From positions 372,001 to 436,000 of the forward strand of contig NZ_FXYD01000003.1 in assembly GCF_900185015.1 (NCBI RefSeq): DNA of 64,000 bases. Direction: 5' to 3'. The DNA is from Octadecabacter ascidiaceicola (GTDB lineage: Bacteria; Pseudomonadota; Alphaproteobacteria; Rhodobacterales; Rhodobacteraceae). Both the position numbers and the translations under genes were made by a program. This document shows, piece after piece, positions 28,437-39,493 of the stretch. Within the stretch, counting starts at the first letter, position 1. Each line of letters begins with the position of its first letter. Under the pieces are notes generated by a model that worked only from the letters and a program-made list of their open reading frames with translations, did no database searches and was not told the origin of the DNA.

Positions 28437-29645
28437 ATGAGCCATATTGTTGTAATCGGCGCAGGCCAAGCGGGGGCCTCTTTGGTCGCAAAATTGCGCA
28501 ACGAGGGGTTTGAGGGTGAGATCACCTTATTGGGTGCCGAAGCGAGCCCGCCGTACCAACGCCCAGCGCTGTCCAAGGCGTATTTGTTGGGTGAGATGGA
28601 GCGAGAGCGGCTCTTTTTGCGGCCACGGGAATGGTATGAAAACAATAACATTAACTTGCGCACGGGGACGCCCGCGGTTTCTGTTGATGCGGCCTCCCAG
28701 ACGGTGACGCTTGAGGGGGATGAGGTGCTTTCCTATGACCACCTCGCGTTCACAACAGGGTCGCACCCGCGCACCTTGCCTGCGGTAATCGGTGGTGAGC
28801 TAGACGGTGTTTTCTCCGTGCGTGACCTTGCAGACGCGGATGCGTTGAAACCTGAATTCACTGGCGGTCGTCGTTTGCTGGTTATTGGCGGTGGCTACAT
28901 CGGACTTGAGGCCGCGGCGGTGGCTGCCAAGATGGGCCTGCACGTTATCCTAGTCGAAATGGCTGATCGCATTTTGCAGCGTGTCGCGGCACCCGAAACA
29001 TCCGATTTCTTCCGCAACCTGCACAGTGGGCATAACGTCGACATCCGCGAAGGCATCGGCCTTGAGCGGCTGGTTGGCGAAGATCACGTGACAGGTGCTG
29101 TGCTGTCTGATGGCAGTGAGATCGAGGTAGATTTTGCGATTGTTGGTGTGGGCATTTACCCAGCGACGGTGCTGGCGGAAAACGCGGGTGTTGCCTGTGA
29201 TAATGGTATTATCACCGATGCGTTTGGGCGCACGTCTGATCCGAACATTTGGGCCGCAGGGGATTGTGCAACGCTTGATTGGCACGGTGCGCAAATCAGG
29301 CTTGAAAGCGTTGGAAATGCGATTGATCAGGCCGAAGTCGTTGCGCAAAACATGCTGGGTGCAGAGAAATCCTACGCCCCGAAACCGTGGTTCTGGTCTG
29401 ACCAGTATGACACCAAGCTGCAAATTGCGGGGCTTAACCTTGGCTACACAGATGTCGTGACCCGTGAGACAGGCGATGCGCGGTCGCATTGGTATTACCG
29501 TGACGACACACTGATTGCCGTGGACGCGATGAACGATCCGCGCAACTACATGATCGGCAAACGCCTGATCGAGGCCGGGAAGTCCCCCGCGCCAAGTGTG
29601 ATTGCCGACCCTGAAACGGATATGAAGGCCCTTCTGAGATCATGA
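28437..29645 (+). CDS. Ferredoxin/rubredoxin reductase, FAD-dependent
   Basis: The 402-residue protein is a two-dinucleotide-binding flavoprotein: GAGQAGASL at residue 8 binds FAD, GGGYIGLEAAAVAAKMG near 150 binds NAD(P)H, and the ADGDC-type WAAGDCATL is present. The C-terminal reductase domain starts WFWSDQYD. It passes electrons from NAD(P)H to a ferredoxin-type partner. The ATG at 28437 follows AGGAAA; a longer start at 28359 lies in the divergent promoter. It overlaps rsmD by 4 nt. Confidence 0.88.
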   Translation: MSHIVVIGAGQAGASLVAKLRNEGFEGEITLLGAEASPPYQRPALSKAYLLGEMERERLFLRPREWYENNNINLRTGTPAVSVDAASQTVTLEGDEVLSYDHLAFTTGSHPRTLPAVIGGELDGVFSVRDLADADALKPEFTGGRRLLVIGGGYIGLEAAAVAAKMGLHVILVEMADRILQRVAAPETSDFFRNLHSGHNVDIREGIGLERLVGEDHVTGAVLSDGSEIEVDFAIVGVGIYPATVLAENAGVACDNGIITDAFGRTSDPNIWAAGDCATLDWHGAQIRLESVGNAIDQAEVVAQNMLGAEKSYAPKPWFWSDQYDTKLQIAGLNLGYTDVVTRETGDARSHWYYRDDTLIAVDAMNDPRNYMIGKRLIEAGKSPAPSVIADPETDMKALLRS

Positions 29646-30187
29646 GGATCATTGGCGGGCAGCATCGCGGCCTCACCCTTGCGAGTGTAGGTAAAGGTGA
29701 CGCAGGCGCACATTTGCGCCCGACACCTGACCGTGTTCGTGAGAGTTTGTTTAACGTTCTCGTGGGCCACGGGCTGCCGCACGGCGCACGCGTGTTGGAT
29801 TTGTTTGCAGGTACCGGTGCGCTTGGCCTTGAGTCCCTTTCACGGGGTGCGCTGCACGCGACATTCGTAGACAATGGGCGCGTGGCGCAGGGGCTTATTC
29901 GCGAAAACCTTGCAAAGGCGCGGCGCGTTGATGATGCGACAGTGCTGACCTGCGCCGCCGATAAACTGCCTGCAACGTCTACGCCCTGTGATCTGGTGTT
30001 TCTTGATCCGCCTTATGGGAAATTTCTGGGGGGTCCCGCGGTCCTAGCGGCGAAAGCCCAAGGGTGGATTGCACCAGATGCATTGATCGTGATGGAAGAC
30101 AGCGCGCCGCAACCCGTTGCGGGGTTTGCGCAGGTCGATCTGCGCCGATACGGGGACACGCATATCACGTTGCTTAGGGCGCCATGA
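29642..30187 (+). CDS. rsmD: 16S rRNA (guanine966-N2)-methyltransferase RsmD
   Basis: The 181-residue Rossmann methyltransferase has MRIIGGQHRGL, RPTPDRVRESLFN, the SAM-binding LDLFAGTGALGLESLSRGA block and the DPPY catalytic tetrad near residue 122. It methylates G966 of 16S rRNA. It is coupled to the flavoprotein upstream and the HAD phosphatase downstream by 4-nt overlaps. Confidence 0.93.
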   Translation: MRIIGGQHRGLTLASVGKGDAGAHLRPTPDRVRESLFNVLVGHGLPHGARVLDLFAGTGALGLESLSRGALHATFVDNGRVAQGLIRENLAKARRVDDATVLTCAADKLPATSTPCDLVFLDPPYGKFLGGPAVLAAKAQGWIAPDALIVMEDSAPQPVAGFAQVDLRRYGDTHITLLRAP

Positions 30188-30825
30188 CCCCTGAGTTGGT
30201 TGTCTTTGATTGTGACGGCGTTCTTGTGGACACCGAAGGCCCGATGTTTGATGTGTTCGCCAAAAGCATCACGGAACACGGTCTGCCTGTAACGCCCCAC
30301 CAGCTGGCGACGGAATTCACCGGCGGCACCACCCCGATCATGCGCGACGAAGCGATACGGCGCGGTGCAAAATTACCCGACGGTTGGGTTGAAGACATGA
30401 ACACGCAAATCCACGCGCGCATCGCGCAAGGTGTTGCCGTGTTCGACGGCGTGTTGGATTTGATCACGGCGTTAGAGGATGCAAATGTTCCGATCTATGT
30501 TGCATCTAATGGCACGATGAAGCGCATGGGGCTATCGCTTGGGCCATCCGGCATTTGGGACCGCCTTGAGGGGCGCATCCTCAGCCGTGAAACTTATCCG
30601 GCAAAGCCCGATCCCGCGATGATTTTGCATGCGCTGGCGCAAACGGGGGCGAACCCTGAAAAGTCGTTCATGATTGATGACTCGGTTCCCGGCTGCCAAG
30701 CGGGGATGAACGCAGGTGTGCAGACCATTGGGTTCGCTACGGAAGGGCAAGACGCTCAACTGGCCCAGATTGGCGCCACCGTTGTGAATACGATGGCGAC
30801 AGCCCAACAGCTCATTCTTGGTTAG
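30184..30825 (+). CDS. HAD-superfamily IA phosphatase
   Basis: The 213-residue protein has HAD motif I FDCDGVLVDTEGPMFDVF with the Asp nucleophile, motif II in VASNGT, the conserved Lys in PAKPDP, and motif IV SFMIDDSVPGCQAG. The cap is of the beta-phosphoglucomutase/GPP type. The substrate is not predictable. It starts at an ATGA overlap with rsmD and converges on map with a 4-nt TTAG overlap of stop codons. Confidence 0.86.
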   Translation: MTPELVVFDCDGVLVDTEGPMFDVFAKSITEHGLPVTPHQLATEFTGGTTPIMRDEAIRRGAKLPDGWVEDMNTQIHARIAQGVAVFDGVLDLITALEDANVPIYVASNGTMKRMGLSLGPSGIWDRLEGRILSRETYPAKPDPAMILHALAQTGANPEKSFMIDDSVPGCQAGMNAGVQTIGFATEGQDAQLAQIGATVVNTMATAQQLILG

Positions 30826-31631
30826 TACGTCGGGTGGAACTTGCCCGCTGGTGAGAGCGTAAAGATTTCCGCACCCGTCGCCGTGATCCCGACGGAGTGT
30901 TCGAACTGCGCCGACAGGGACTTGTCGCGTGTTACCGCAGTCCAGTCGTCTGCTAGAATCTTCGTCTCAGGGCGCCCAAGGTTCACCATCGGCTCAATCG
31001 TAAAGATCATGCCTTCTTCGAGAATCGGCCCAGTTCCGGCGCGACCGTAGTGCAAGACATTCGGTGGCGCGTGGAAAACAAGCCCAAGCCCGTGACCGCA
31101 GAAATCGCGTACAACTGACATGCGTTGCGCCTCGACAAAAGACTGGATCGCGTGGCCGATATCGCCGAACGTATTGCCGGGTTTCGCCACCTCGATAGAC
31201 CGCATAAGCGCGTCGTGGGTCACATCAATCAGCCGCTTCGCCTTAACGCTTGGCTTACCGCCCGCAACATACATCCGGCTTGTGTCGCCGAACCAGCCGT
31301 CCACAATAACGGTGACGTCGATGTTGATAATGTCGCCCGCCTTCAACGCCTTTTCCCCCGGGATACCGTGGCAAACGACGTGGTTTACGCTGATACAGCT
31401 CGCGTGTTGGTAGCCCTTGTAACCGATCGTCGCAGAGGTAGCGCCAGCGTCATTGACCCACTGTGTAATCAGTCGATCCAGTTCACCCGTCGTTTGGCCC
31501 GGTGTCACATGTTCTGCGATGCGGTCCAGAATTTCGGCAGCCAAGCGGCCTGCGTTTCTCATTCCATCAAATTCGGCAACATCGTAGAGGCGGATTCCAT
31601 CTTTGGTCAGCCGTGCTTTTGAACTTTTCAA
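30822..31631 (-). CDS. map: Type I methionine aminopeptidase
   Basis: The 269-residue enzyme removes initiator methionine. Metal ligands are visible in the order VNHVVCHG, INIDVTVIVDGWFGDTSRM, FCGHGLG, ITIEPM and the final Glu in FEHSVGI. A TTG start at 31631 is proposed: AAGGA lies 8 nt upstream, while the first ATG (31673) has no ribosome site and adds 14 non-conserved residues. Rhodobacterales Map begins with the same LTKDGIR-type block. Its 3' end overlaps the convergent HAD gene by 4 nt. Confidence 0.9.
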   Translation of the reverse strand: MKSSKARLTKDGIRLYDVAEFDGMRNAGRLAAEILDRIAEHVTPGQTTGELDRLITQWVNDAGATSATIGYKGYQHASCISVNHVVCHGIPGEKALKAGDIINIDVTVIVDGWFGDTSRMYVAGGKPSVKAKRLIDVTHDALMRSIEVAKPGNTFGDIGHAIQSFVEAQRMSVVRDFCGHGLGLVFHAPPNVLHYGRAGTGPILEEGMIFTIEPMVNLGRPETKILADDWTAVTRDKSLSAQFEHSVGITATGAEIFTLSPAGKFHPTY

Positions 31632-31730
31632 ACCGATTATCCTTCTTGCTTGTCCTCCAAATAGGACAAACATTCCCGTTTCTAAACCCCCTGCTTCATC
31701 TTGGCCAAAAAACTCGCCCCGTAGGGTCGG

Positions 31731-32426
31731 TCAGCCAAAGGGCAGTTGTTTTGCTAACGTGATGCCTTCAGGTGAGATTTCGCAGTCGAAACACATGACT
31801 TCAACACCTGCGGCCAAAGCTGCGTGGAATGCTTCCGCATAGGTTGGATCCAGATCAGCGGCGAGCGTTACACGATTGCAATCCGTGCGTTGCACCAAGA
31901 AAAGTAAAACCGCGCGGTGGCCTAGCTCCACCATCGCGGCCAAATCACCTAGGTGCTTGGCCCCACGCGCCGTGACGCTGTCAGGGAATTCTGCCAACCC
32001 AGTTTCGCGCGATAAAGTCACGGATTTGACTTCAAGGTAACAGTCGCGGCGCCCTTCGTCCGACAACAGAAAATCCACACGACTTTTTTCGCGGTATTTC
32101 ACCTCGGGGCGGATTGTTTCATATCCGTCGAGCCCTGTGATTCCGCCCGCCAAGGCTTCAGCGACGATTCCATTCGCGGCGCCAGTATCAACCCCGACAA
32201 ATGCTTGGTCCAGTTCAGCCAACCGCCAACCCCAGTCGAGCTTTTTCTTGGGGTCGTCGTTGCCTTCGATCCAGACACGCATGCCTTCGTCTTTTAGACC
32301 CATCATTGAACCGGGGTTCGGGCAATGGGCCTTCAAGACGCGGCCGTCTTCGAGTTGCACATCAGAAAGGAAGCGCATGTAGCGGCGGATCAAGCGGGCG
32401 GGAACAAGGGGTGTGGCAAAGCGCAT
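31731..32426 (-). CDS. sfsA: DNA/RNA nuclease SfsA
   Basis: The 231-residue protein has the SfsA blocks ARLIRRYMRFLSDVQL, AHCPNPGSMMGL, KSRVDFLLSDEGRRDCYLEVKSVTLS and the C-terminal RRHL-like end region PEGITLAKQLPFG. The protein was named for sugar fermentation stimulation but is a nuclease-fold protein (PD-(D/E)xK-like EVKSV). The start is set at the second ATG (32426), matching the usual MRF opening; 32435 is the alternative. It is divergent from the CinA-type gene. Confidence 0.88.
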   Translation of the reverse strand: MRFATPLVPARLIRRYMRFLSDVQLEDGRVLKAHCPNPGSMMGLKDEGMRVWIEGNDDPKKKLDWGWRLAELDQAFVGVDTGAANGIVAEALAGGITGLDGYETIRPEVKYREKSRVDFLLSDEGRRDCYLEVKSVTLSRETGLAEFPDSVTARGAKHLGDLAAMVELGHRAVLLFLVQRTDCNRVTLAADLDPTYAEAFHAALAAGVEVMCFDCEISPEGITLAKQLPFG

Positions 32427-32466
32427 GGGCCGCATTTATACCATTCACGAAAGCAGGAGAACCCGA

Positions 32467-33189
32467 ATGCCAAACCCAACTGCCGCGATGCTCGTAATCG
32501 GGGATGAAATCCTTTCGGGGCGCACGCGCGATGCGAATATGTATCATCTTGCGGGTAAGTTGACTGAGGCGGGAATTGACCTCGTTGAGGTGCGGGTGGT
32601 GAGTGATGACGCACTGGCGATTATCGCTGCTGTGAAATCGCTGAGTGCTGCGTTCGATACTGTTTTCACGTCGGGCGGAATTGGGCCGACCCATGATGAC
32701 ATCACAGCCGATTGCATCGCGACTGCGTTTGATGATCATATTGATGTGCGAGACGATGCGCGTGCTTTGTTGCAGGCGCACTACGATAAGAACGGGCAAG
32801 AGTTGAATGAGGCTCGCCTACGTATGGCCCGCATTCCTGACAGTGCCACGCTGATCGATAACCCCGTCAGCATTGCGCCGGGGTTCACGGTGCAGAACGT
32901 CCATGTGATGGCAGGTGTGCCGTCGGTGTTTCAAGCGATGGTCGCCTCAGTATTGCCAACCCTGACGGGTGGAGCACCGCTATTGTCAGAAACCCTGCGC
33001 ATAGATCGTGGAGAGGGGGATATTGCGGGGCCATTAGGGGAACTGGCTACCGAGTATTCAGACCTGTCGATCGGGTCCTATCCTTTTCAAAAGGACGGCA
33101 AATACGGAGCGAATATTGTAATCCGCGGGCAAAATGCAGAACGGATTGCATCGGCAATGACAGAATTAAAGGGCGTGTTTTCAACATGA
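32467..33189 (+). CDS. CinA-type molybdopterin-binding domain protein
   Basis: The 240-residue protein has the MoaB/MogA fold of the CinA N-terminal domain: AAMLVIGDEILSGRTRDAN, TSGGIGPTHDDITADCIA, and ARIPDSATLIDNPVSIAPGF. It lacks the C-terminal nicotinamide-nucleotide amidase domain, so it is the single-domain form. The ATG at 32467 follows AGGAGA at 32455-32460. It overlaps the GNAT gene by 4 nt. Confidence 0.88.
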   Translation: MPNPTAAMLVIGDEILSGRTRDANMYHLAGKLTEAGIDLVEVRVVSDDALAIIAAVKSLSAAFDTVFTSGGIGPTHDDITADCIATAFDDHIDVRDDARALLQAHYDKNGQELNEARLRMARIPDSATLIDNPVSIAPGFTVQNVHVMAGVPSVFQAMVASVLPTLTGGAPLLSETLRIDRGEGDIAGPLGELATEYSDLSIGSYPFQKDGKYGANIVIRGQNAERIASAMTELKGVFST

Positions 33190-33905
33190 CGCCGGAAACG
33201 CTCACCTCCTTGATTGAAGCAACTTGGCCCGCGAAATCCTTACGCAAGGTAGATGGCTGGACAATCCGTGAGGGTGCGGGCGGTGGTAGCCGGGTCAGTG
33301 CTGCGACAGCATCTGTAGGTGCCCACTTGGAAAGCTACGAAATTGCCGCCGAAGCCATGCAAGCACTGGGTCAAACGCCTTTGTTTATGATACGTGCAGG
33401 GGAAGATGAGCTCGACGCGTTGTTGGAGCACGATGGGTACGTGATCAAAGATCCGGTGACCTACTACACCGCCCCGACGAATTTACTCGCCACAAAGCGC
33501 CCACCACCCGTGACGTGCTTTCAGGTTTGGCCGCCCCTCGCGGCGCAGGCCGAAATATGGGCGGAGGGCGGCATCAATGACGCGCGCCTTACGGTCATGC
33601 ATCGTGTAACCGGTGCAAAGACAACCATTTTGGGTCGCCAGAACGACACGCCTGCGGGCACTGCGTTTGCTGCCATCCACAATGGCACCGCGATGGTTCA
33701 TGCGATAGAAACTGCCACTGCGTTTCGCCGTCAGGGTTTAGGCCGTCATATGCTCACGGCGTTATCGTTCTGGGCCAAGGAGCAAGGCGCAGAAACGGTT
33801 GCGTTGCTGGTGACGCGTGCCAATGTCGGGGCCAACGCGCTCTACGCTTCCCTCGGGATGACTCCCGTGGGAGGATACCATTACCGCATCAAACCGGAGG
33901 CCTAG
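33186..33905 (+). CDS. GNAT family N-acetyltransferase
   Basis: This 239-residue protein carries the acetyl-CoA loop FRRQGLGRHML near residue 182 and the following ANVGANALYASLGM helix of the GNAT fold, all in the C-terminal half. The N-terminal half (residues 1-110) is a second, degenerate GNAT-like lobe. The substrate is unknown. It is coupled to the CinA-type gene. Confidence 0.82.
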   Translation: MTPETLTSLIEATWPAKSLRKVDGWTIREGAGGGSRVSAATASVGAHLESYEIAAEAMQALGQTPLFMIRAGEDELDALLEHDGYVIKDPVTYYTAPTNLLATKRPPPVTCFQVWPPLAAQAEIWAEGGINDARLTVMHRVTGAKTTILGRQNDTPAGTAFAAIHNGTAMVHAIETATAFRRQGLGRHMLTALSFWAKEQGAETVALLVTRANVGANALYASLGMTPVGGYHYRIKPEA

Positions 33906-34475
33906 ATGTCACAAGATTTACCAACCGCACTTAATCTGCCGCAAGCGGACCCGCTGCCGGACCACATTGCGAAGTATTTTGATGTTTGTGATGAAAAGCT
34001 CGGGTTTGTTCCGAATGTGCTGCGGGCCTATGCGTTTGATCCCGCCAAACTCGATGCGTTTACGGCGATGTATAACGATCTGATGCTGGCTGATTCAGGA
34101 CTGTCCAAACTGGAACGCGAAATGATCGCGGTGGTCGTGTCATCCATCAATAAGTGTTTCTACTGTCTTACCGCGCACGGCCAAGCGGTGCGCGCATTGT
34201 CGGGTGATCCAAAGCTCGGGGAGATGATGGTGATGAACTGGCGTGTCGCGGATCTTGATGCACGCCAAACAGCAATGTTGGCCTTTGCCGAGAAAATTAC
34301 CAAAGCCAGTGCAGTAACAACCGAAGCAGACCGTCAGTCATTGCGCGATGTTGGGTTTAGCGACCACGATATCTGGGACATCGCTTCGGTTGCAGGGTTC
34401 TTCAATATGACAAACCGCATGGCTTCCGCCACGGACATGCGCCCAAATGATGAGTACCATTCACAGAACCGATGA
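33906..34475 (+). CDS. AhpD-like peroxidase-related protein
   Basis: The 189-residue helical protein belongs to the carboxymuconolactone decarboxylase/AhpD superfamily, of the uncharacterised peroxidase-related type. The redox motif is CFYC followed by the proton-relay His in CLTAHGQAVRALSGDP, and the ERE-type KLEREMIAVVVS precedes it. The GGAGG ribosome site overlaps the end of the GNAT gene. It overlaps the OmpA gene by 4 nt. Confidence 0.85.
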   Translation: MSQDLPTALNLPQADPLPDHIAKYFDVCDEKLGFVPNVLRAYAFDPAKLDAFTAMYNDLMLADSGLSKLEREMIAVVVSSINKCFYCLTAHGQAVRALSGDPKLGEMMVMNWRVADLDARQTAMLAFAEKITKASAVTTEADRQSLRDVGFSDHDIWDIASVAGFFNMTNRMASATDMRPNDEYHSQNR

Positions 34476-35410
34476 TCCGTTTAACTGCCATCCTTTTTGC
34501 GACCTCGCTCGGCGTTAACTGCGCCGTTGCGGTGACGTTGGATATGCCGAGCAATGCGACGCTTGAAGCAGAAGATGTTGCCGGATTGGACAGCTACGCC
34601 ATGCCGACCGGACCTTGGTCGCCTGATGGGTTTCCGATTTTGACCGGAACCGGAGAAGTGCGCCAGCAAGCGTGGCAGGTTAAGGCAGCTGGCCTAACGA
34701 CATTGCAGCTTATGCAGCCATTGACGGACCAGCTCGCAGAGGCAGGTTTTGAGGTTCTGTTTTCCTGTGAAGATACTGAATGCGGTGGCTTCGATTTTCG
34801 GTTCGCGACACCTGTCCTTCCAGCCCCAGCTATGCACGTAGATCTTGGCGATTATCGCTTCGTTGCGACCCAACGTGTTGTGAATGGCGACACCGAATTA
34901 CTTAGTATTCTGGCAAGTCGATCGTCGACCGCTGGGTACATCCAAATCACGCGCGTTGGCGCGAGCACGGCAGGACCCGTTGCAAGCGCGGACGCGCCCG
35001 CGACACTGGCGATTTCCACGCCGACGATCACTGGTGACCTTGCGCAAACGCTGGAAACGGTCGGCTACTTTGTTCTGTCTGATCTCACGTTCCAAACCGG
35101 CTCGGCGCAACTTGGCGAGGCGACGTTCGAGACGCTTGATGACCTCGCTGAATACCTTATTGCGAACCCTGAACGCACTGTTGCGTTGGTTGGCCATACG
35201 GATTCTGTCGGCTCGCTTGATGGGAACATCGCTCTTTCCAAACGCCGTGCTGGGTCCGTTTTGGAACGGCTTGTTACAACATATGATATCCCGCGACGAC
35301 AATTGGAGGCCGAAGGGATGGGGTATCTCTCACCCGTCGCGACGAACTTGACCGAGGAAGGTCGTGAGGCGAACCGCCGTGTGGAAGTAATCGTCACATC
35401 CACTGAATAA
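34472..35410 (+). CDS. OmpA-family outer-membrane-associated protein
   Basis: The 312-residue protein has a signal peptide (cleavage near AVAV), an N-terminal domain to about 185 of unknown fold with two Cys (CEDTEC), and a C-terminal OmpA peptidoglycan-binding domain. The signatures are LSDLTFQTGSAQL, VALVGHTDSVGSLDGNIALSKRRA and EGREANRRVEVIV. It anchors the envelope to peptidoglycan through its OmpA domain. It is the last gene of the run starting at 32467. Confidence 0.86.
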   Translation: MIRLTAILFATSLGVNCAVAVTLDMPSNATLEAEDVAGLDSYAMPTGPWSPDGFPILTGTGEVRQQAWQVKAAGLTTLQLMQPLTDQLAEAGFEVLFSCEDTECGGFDFRFATPVLPAPAMHVDLGDYRFVATQRVVNGDTELLSILASRSSTAGYIQITRVGASTAGPVASADAPATLAISTPTITGDLAQTLETVGYFVLSDLTFQTGSAQLGEATFETLDDLAEYLIANPERTVALVGHTDSVGSLDGNIALSKRRAGSVLERLVTTYDIPRRQLEAEGMGYLSPVATNLTEEGREANRRVEVIVTSTE

Positions 35411-35430
35411 CCCATCATTCGGAACAAAAA

Positions 35431-35454
35431 AACGCAGCCCCGAAAGGCTGCGTT
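35431..35454 (-). terminator. Terminator, U-tract on the minus strand
   Basis: AACGCAGCC (35431-35439) pairs with GGCTGCGTT (35446-35454), loop CCGAAA. On the minus strand the hairpin is followed by a run of seven T, so it primarily ends the LysR gene; it can also serve the OmpA gene. Confidence 0.85.
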
Positions 35455-35492
35455 AAGTGAGGGCGTTGCACCCTTTGGGAAACTTATTCGGA

Positions 35493-36398
35493 TTACCAGG
35501 CGTCTGGACCCTTTTCGGCAAATGCATTCACCAAGAAGTCGATGAAGGCGCGTACCTTAGGCTGCGTAAAGCGACCCGGAGGGTACACTGCGTAGATGCC
35601 TTGGGTTTCGACCGGAAGATCAGGGATCGCTTCTTCGACCAGACCTTTTTCCAACGCATCCGCATAGAGGAAGGACGGCAGGTAGGCGATGCCAAGACCG
35701 GAAATTGCGGCGTTCAACAGAGACTGCCCATCGTTAACTGTTAGCCAACCAGCAGTGCGTACTTGGCGCTTTTCGCCGGACGGTGCTGTCAGCTTCCAAA
35801 CCGCGGAGTTCGCTTGGTTGGAATAGTGCAGCAACTTGTGGTCGTTCAGATCGTCGATCTTTTCAGGGCGGCCGTATTGTTCGAAATAACCCGGTGCCGC
35901 GACCATGCGACGAGAGGTTTCTGTCAACTTACGAGCCCGCAATGTGCTGTCTTCCAGCTCACCAATGCGGATCGCCATATCGAAGCCTTCAGAGATCAGT
36001 TCGACGTAGCGGTTGTTGAGAACCATGTTGACCGTGATGTCGGAGAATTCGCTAAGAAAGTCACCTAGGACGGGGGACAGGTGGTTTACGCCAAAGTCCG
36101 TTGCAACAGAGATACGCAATAGGCCGGATGGCGCAGATTGCATTGACGTCACGAGCGCATCTGCTTCGCCCGCATCATTCAGAACGCGGCGGGCACGGTC
36201 ATAGTAAGCAAGGCCGATCTCAGTCGGGCTAACACGGCGTGTTGTGCGGTTTAGAAGACGTGCACCTAGGCGCGCCTCAAGCGATGAAACATGCTTGGAG
36301 ACGGCGGACTTGGAAATCCCCATCTTCTTGGCTGCGTCGGTAAATCCACCTTGGTCCACAACAGTGGCGAAGGCTTCCATTTCAGTAAGGCGATCCAT
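35493..36398 (-). CDS. LysR-family transcriptional regulator
   Basis: The 301-residue regulator has an N-terminal winged-helix domain (residues 5-63: FATVVDQGGFTDAAKKMGISKSAV, then LLNRTTRRVSPTEIG) and a C-terminal effector domain from about 90. The ATG at 36398 follows GAGGA; the longer frame to 36578 includes a Cys-rich non-family stretch and lies in the promoter. The nearby targets are not evident; the SGNH lipoprotein upstream is in the same direction. Confidence 0.9.
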   Translation of the reverse strand: MDRLTEMEAFATVVDQGGFTDAAKKMGISKSAVSKHVSSLEARLGARLLNRTTRRVSPTEIGLAYYDRARRVLNDAGEADALVTSMQSAPSGLLRISVATDFGVNHLSPVLGDFLSEFSDITVNMVLNNRYVELISEGFDMAIRIGELEDSTLRARKLTETSRRMVAAPGYFEQYGRPEKIDDLNDHKLLHYSNQANSAVWKLTAPSGEKRQVRTAGWLTVNDGQSLLNAAISGLGIAYLPSFLYADALEKGLVEEAIPDLPVETQGIYAVYPPGRFTQPKVRAFIDFLVNAFAEKGPDAW

Positions 36399-36543
36399 AC
36401 ACGGTCCTCGGTAATACGTCTCTTGTTCGAGGGTTTGTATCGCGGCGAAAAGGGGCAGACTTAGGGCGATGGCCTGACAATTGCAGGGTAATGACAGGAC
36501 TGTTGCGAGGCGGGAAACAAGGAAAAACTGGGTTTCCACGGCT

Positions 36544-37245
36544 TCATTGCCTGCTCGCCCTTCTGATTTCTGTTGCAATCAACTGGCCAATCAACGCCGC
36601 GCCGCGTGGCGAAGGGTGCACTAAATCGGGCGCATAGGCGGCAGCATCACCTGGTCCAATGACCTTCCCACTATCAACAAAGATCACCGACGGGTTTAAC
36701 GCAGCCATTTTGGATTGACGCTCTGCAAGCTCATCCAATTCTGAACGACAATGCGCAAATGGCCCGCCTTGGTCACTGATTGGATAGTATCCAAGCACGA
36801 TGACCTGTGCCCCTTGGTTTGCAACCAGGCTAACAAACGTAGGAAACGCCCCTGCTGTGCCATCATCAGAAACAATTGCATCTATGACTTGCTGAGCCAT
36901 TGGCGTCTGGCAAACAGAGTGCAAATCATTGCCACCGCCATCAACGATCACCCAATCCCAAGCACCTGACATATATTGTGTCGGAATACCCTGAGCACCT
37001 AGGAAGGTCGCGCCATTGACGGCCATGTCACTGATCCCAAGGTCGGTCGATTGACCAACGATATTCGGAATGGACTGGCCCGACCTGCGGTGCCAAGCAA
37101 GAATCGAATCTCCGACAACAATGATATCTGCATCACGATTAGCACTAGGTGGCGAAACAGTGCAGCCTGCCAACGTCAGTACCGCCGTAAGCAGTAGCAT
37201 CCAAATCGTGATCCATGCTCTCGGGTTTCGCATCCAGGTTTTCAT
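36544..37245 (-). CDS. SGNH/GDSL-type hydrolase lipoprotein
   Basis: The 233-residue protein has a lipoprotein signal with lipobox LAGC (Cys28). SGNH blocks are visible: VVGDSILAW (catalytic Ser47), VDGGGNDLH and the catalytic Asp/His in DLVHPSPRGA. It probably removes acyl or acetyl groups from an envelope substrate. A dyad (ATGAAGC-N8-GCTTCAT) covers its start codon. An alternative start is ATG at 37230. Confidence 0.8.
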   Translation of the reverse strand: MKTWMRNPRAWITIWMLLLTAVLTLAGCTVSPPSANRDADIIVVGDSILAWHRRSGQSIPNIVGQSTDLGISDMAVNGATFLGAQGIPTQYMSGAWDWVIVDGGGNDLHSVCQTPMAQQVIDAIVSDDGTAGAFPTFVSLVANQGAQVIVLGYYPISDQGGPFAHCRSELDELAERQSKMAALNPSVIFVDSGKVIGPGDAAAYAPDLVHPSPRGAALIGQLIATEIRRASRQ

Positions 37246-37265
37246 GAAGCTACGCTAAGCTTCAT
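37244..37265. repeat. Dyad over the start of the SGNH gene
   Basis: ATGAAGC (37244-37250) and GCTTCAT (37259-37265) are exact inverted repeats separated by 8 nt. The left arm includes the start codon of the minus-strand SGNH lipoprotein. If transcribed it could fold over the start; as DNA it could be an operator. Confidence 0.4.
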
Positions 37266-37319
37266 CAAGGACAGAGCCAAGGCGACGAGCAATACTACAC
37301 GATAAAGTGCAGTCAAAGT

Positions 37320-39362
<2,043 letters not shown>

Positions 39363-39454
39363 TCATCCTGCCGAAGCTTGACGCGCACGTCACCTCAAAC
39401 GCCGCGTCATCTTGTCTTTGTTTCGCAAATATCCTGGGGGAATCGCATAGCGAT

Positions 39455-39468
39455 GGGGGCTAGCCCCC
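39455..39468. repeat. GC-rich perfect palindrome in an intergenic gap
   Basis: GGGGGCTAGCCCCC sits in the 155-nt gap between fadH and the gene at 39494. The surrounding sequence (39426-39490) is C/G-rich and has the look of the short intergenic elements seen in Rhodobacterales genomes. It may also end the gene upstream on the minus strand. Confidence 0.45.
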
Positions 39469-39493
39469 TCCCCGCCAGCCGCAGGCAATCAAA

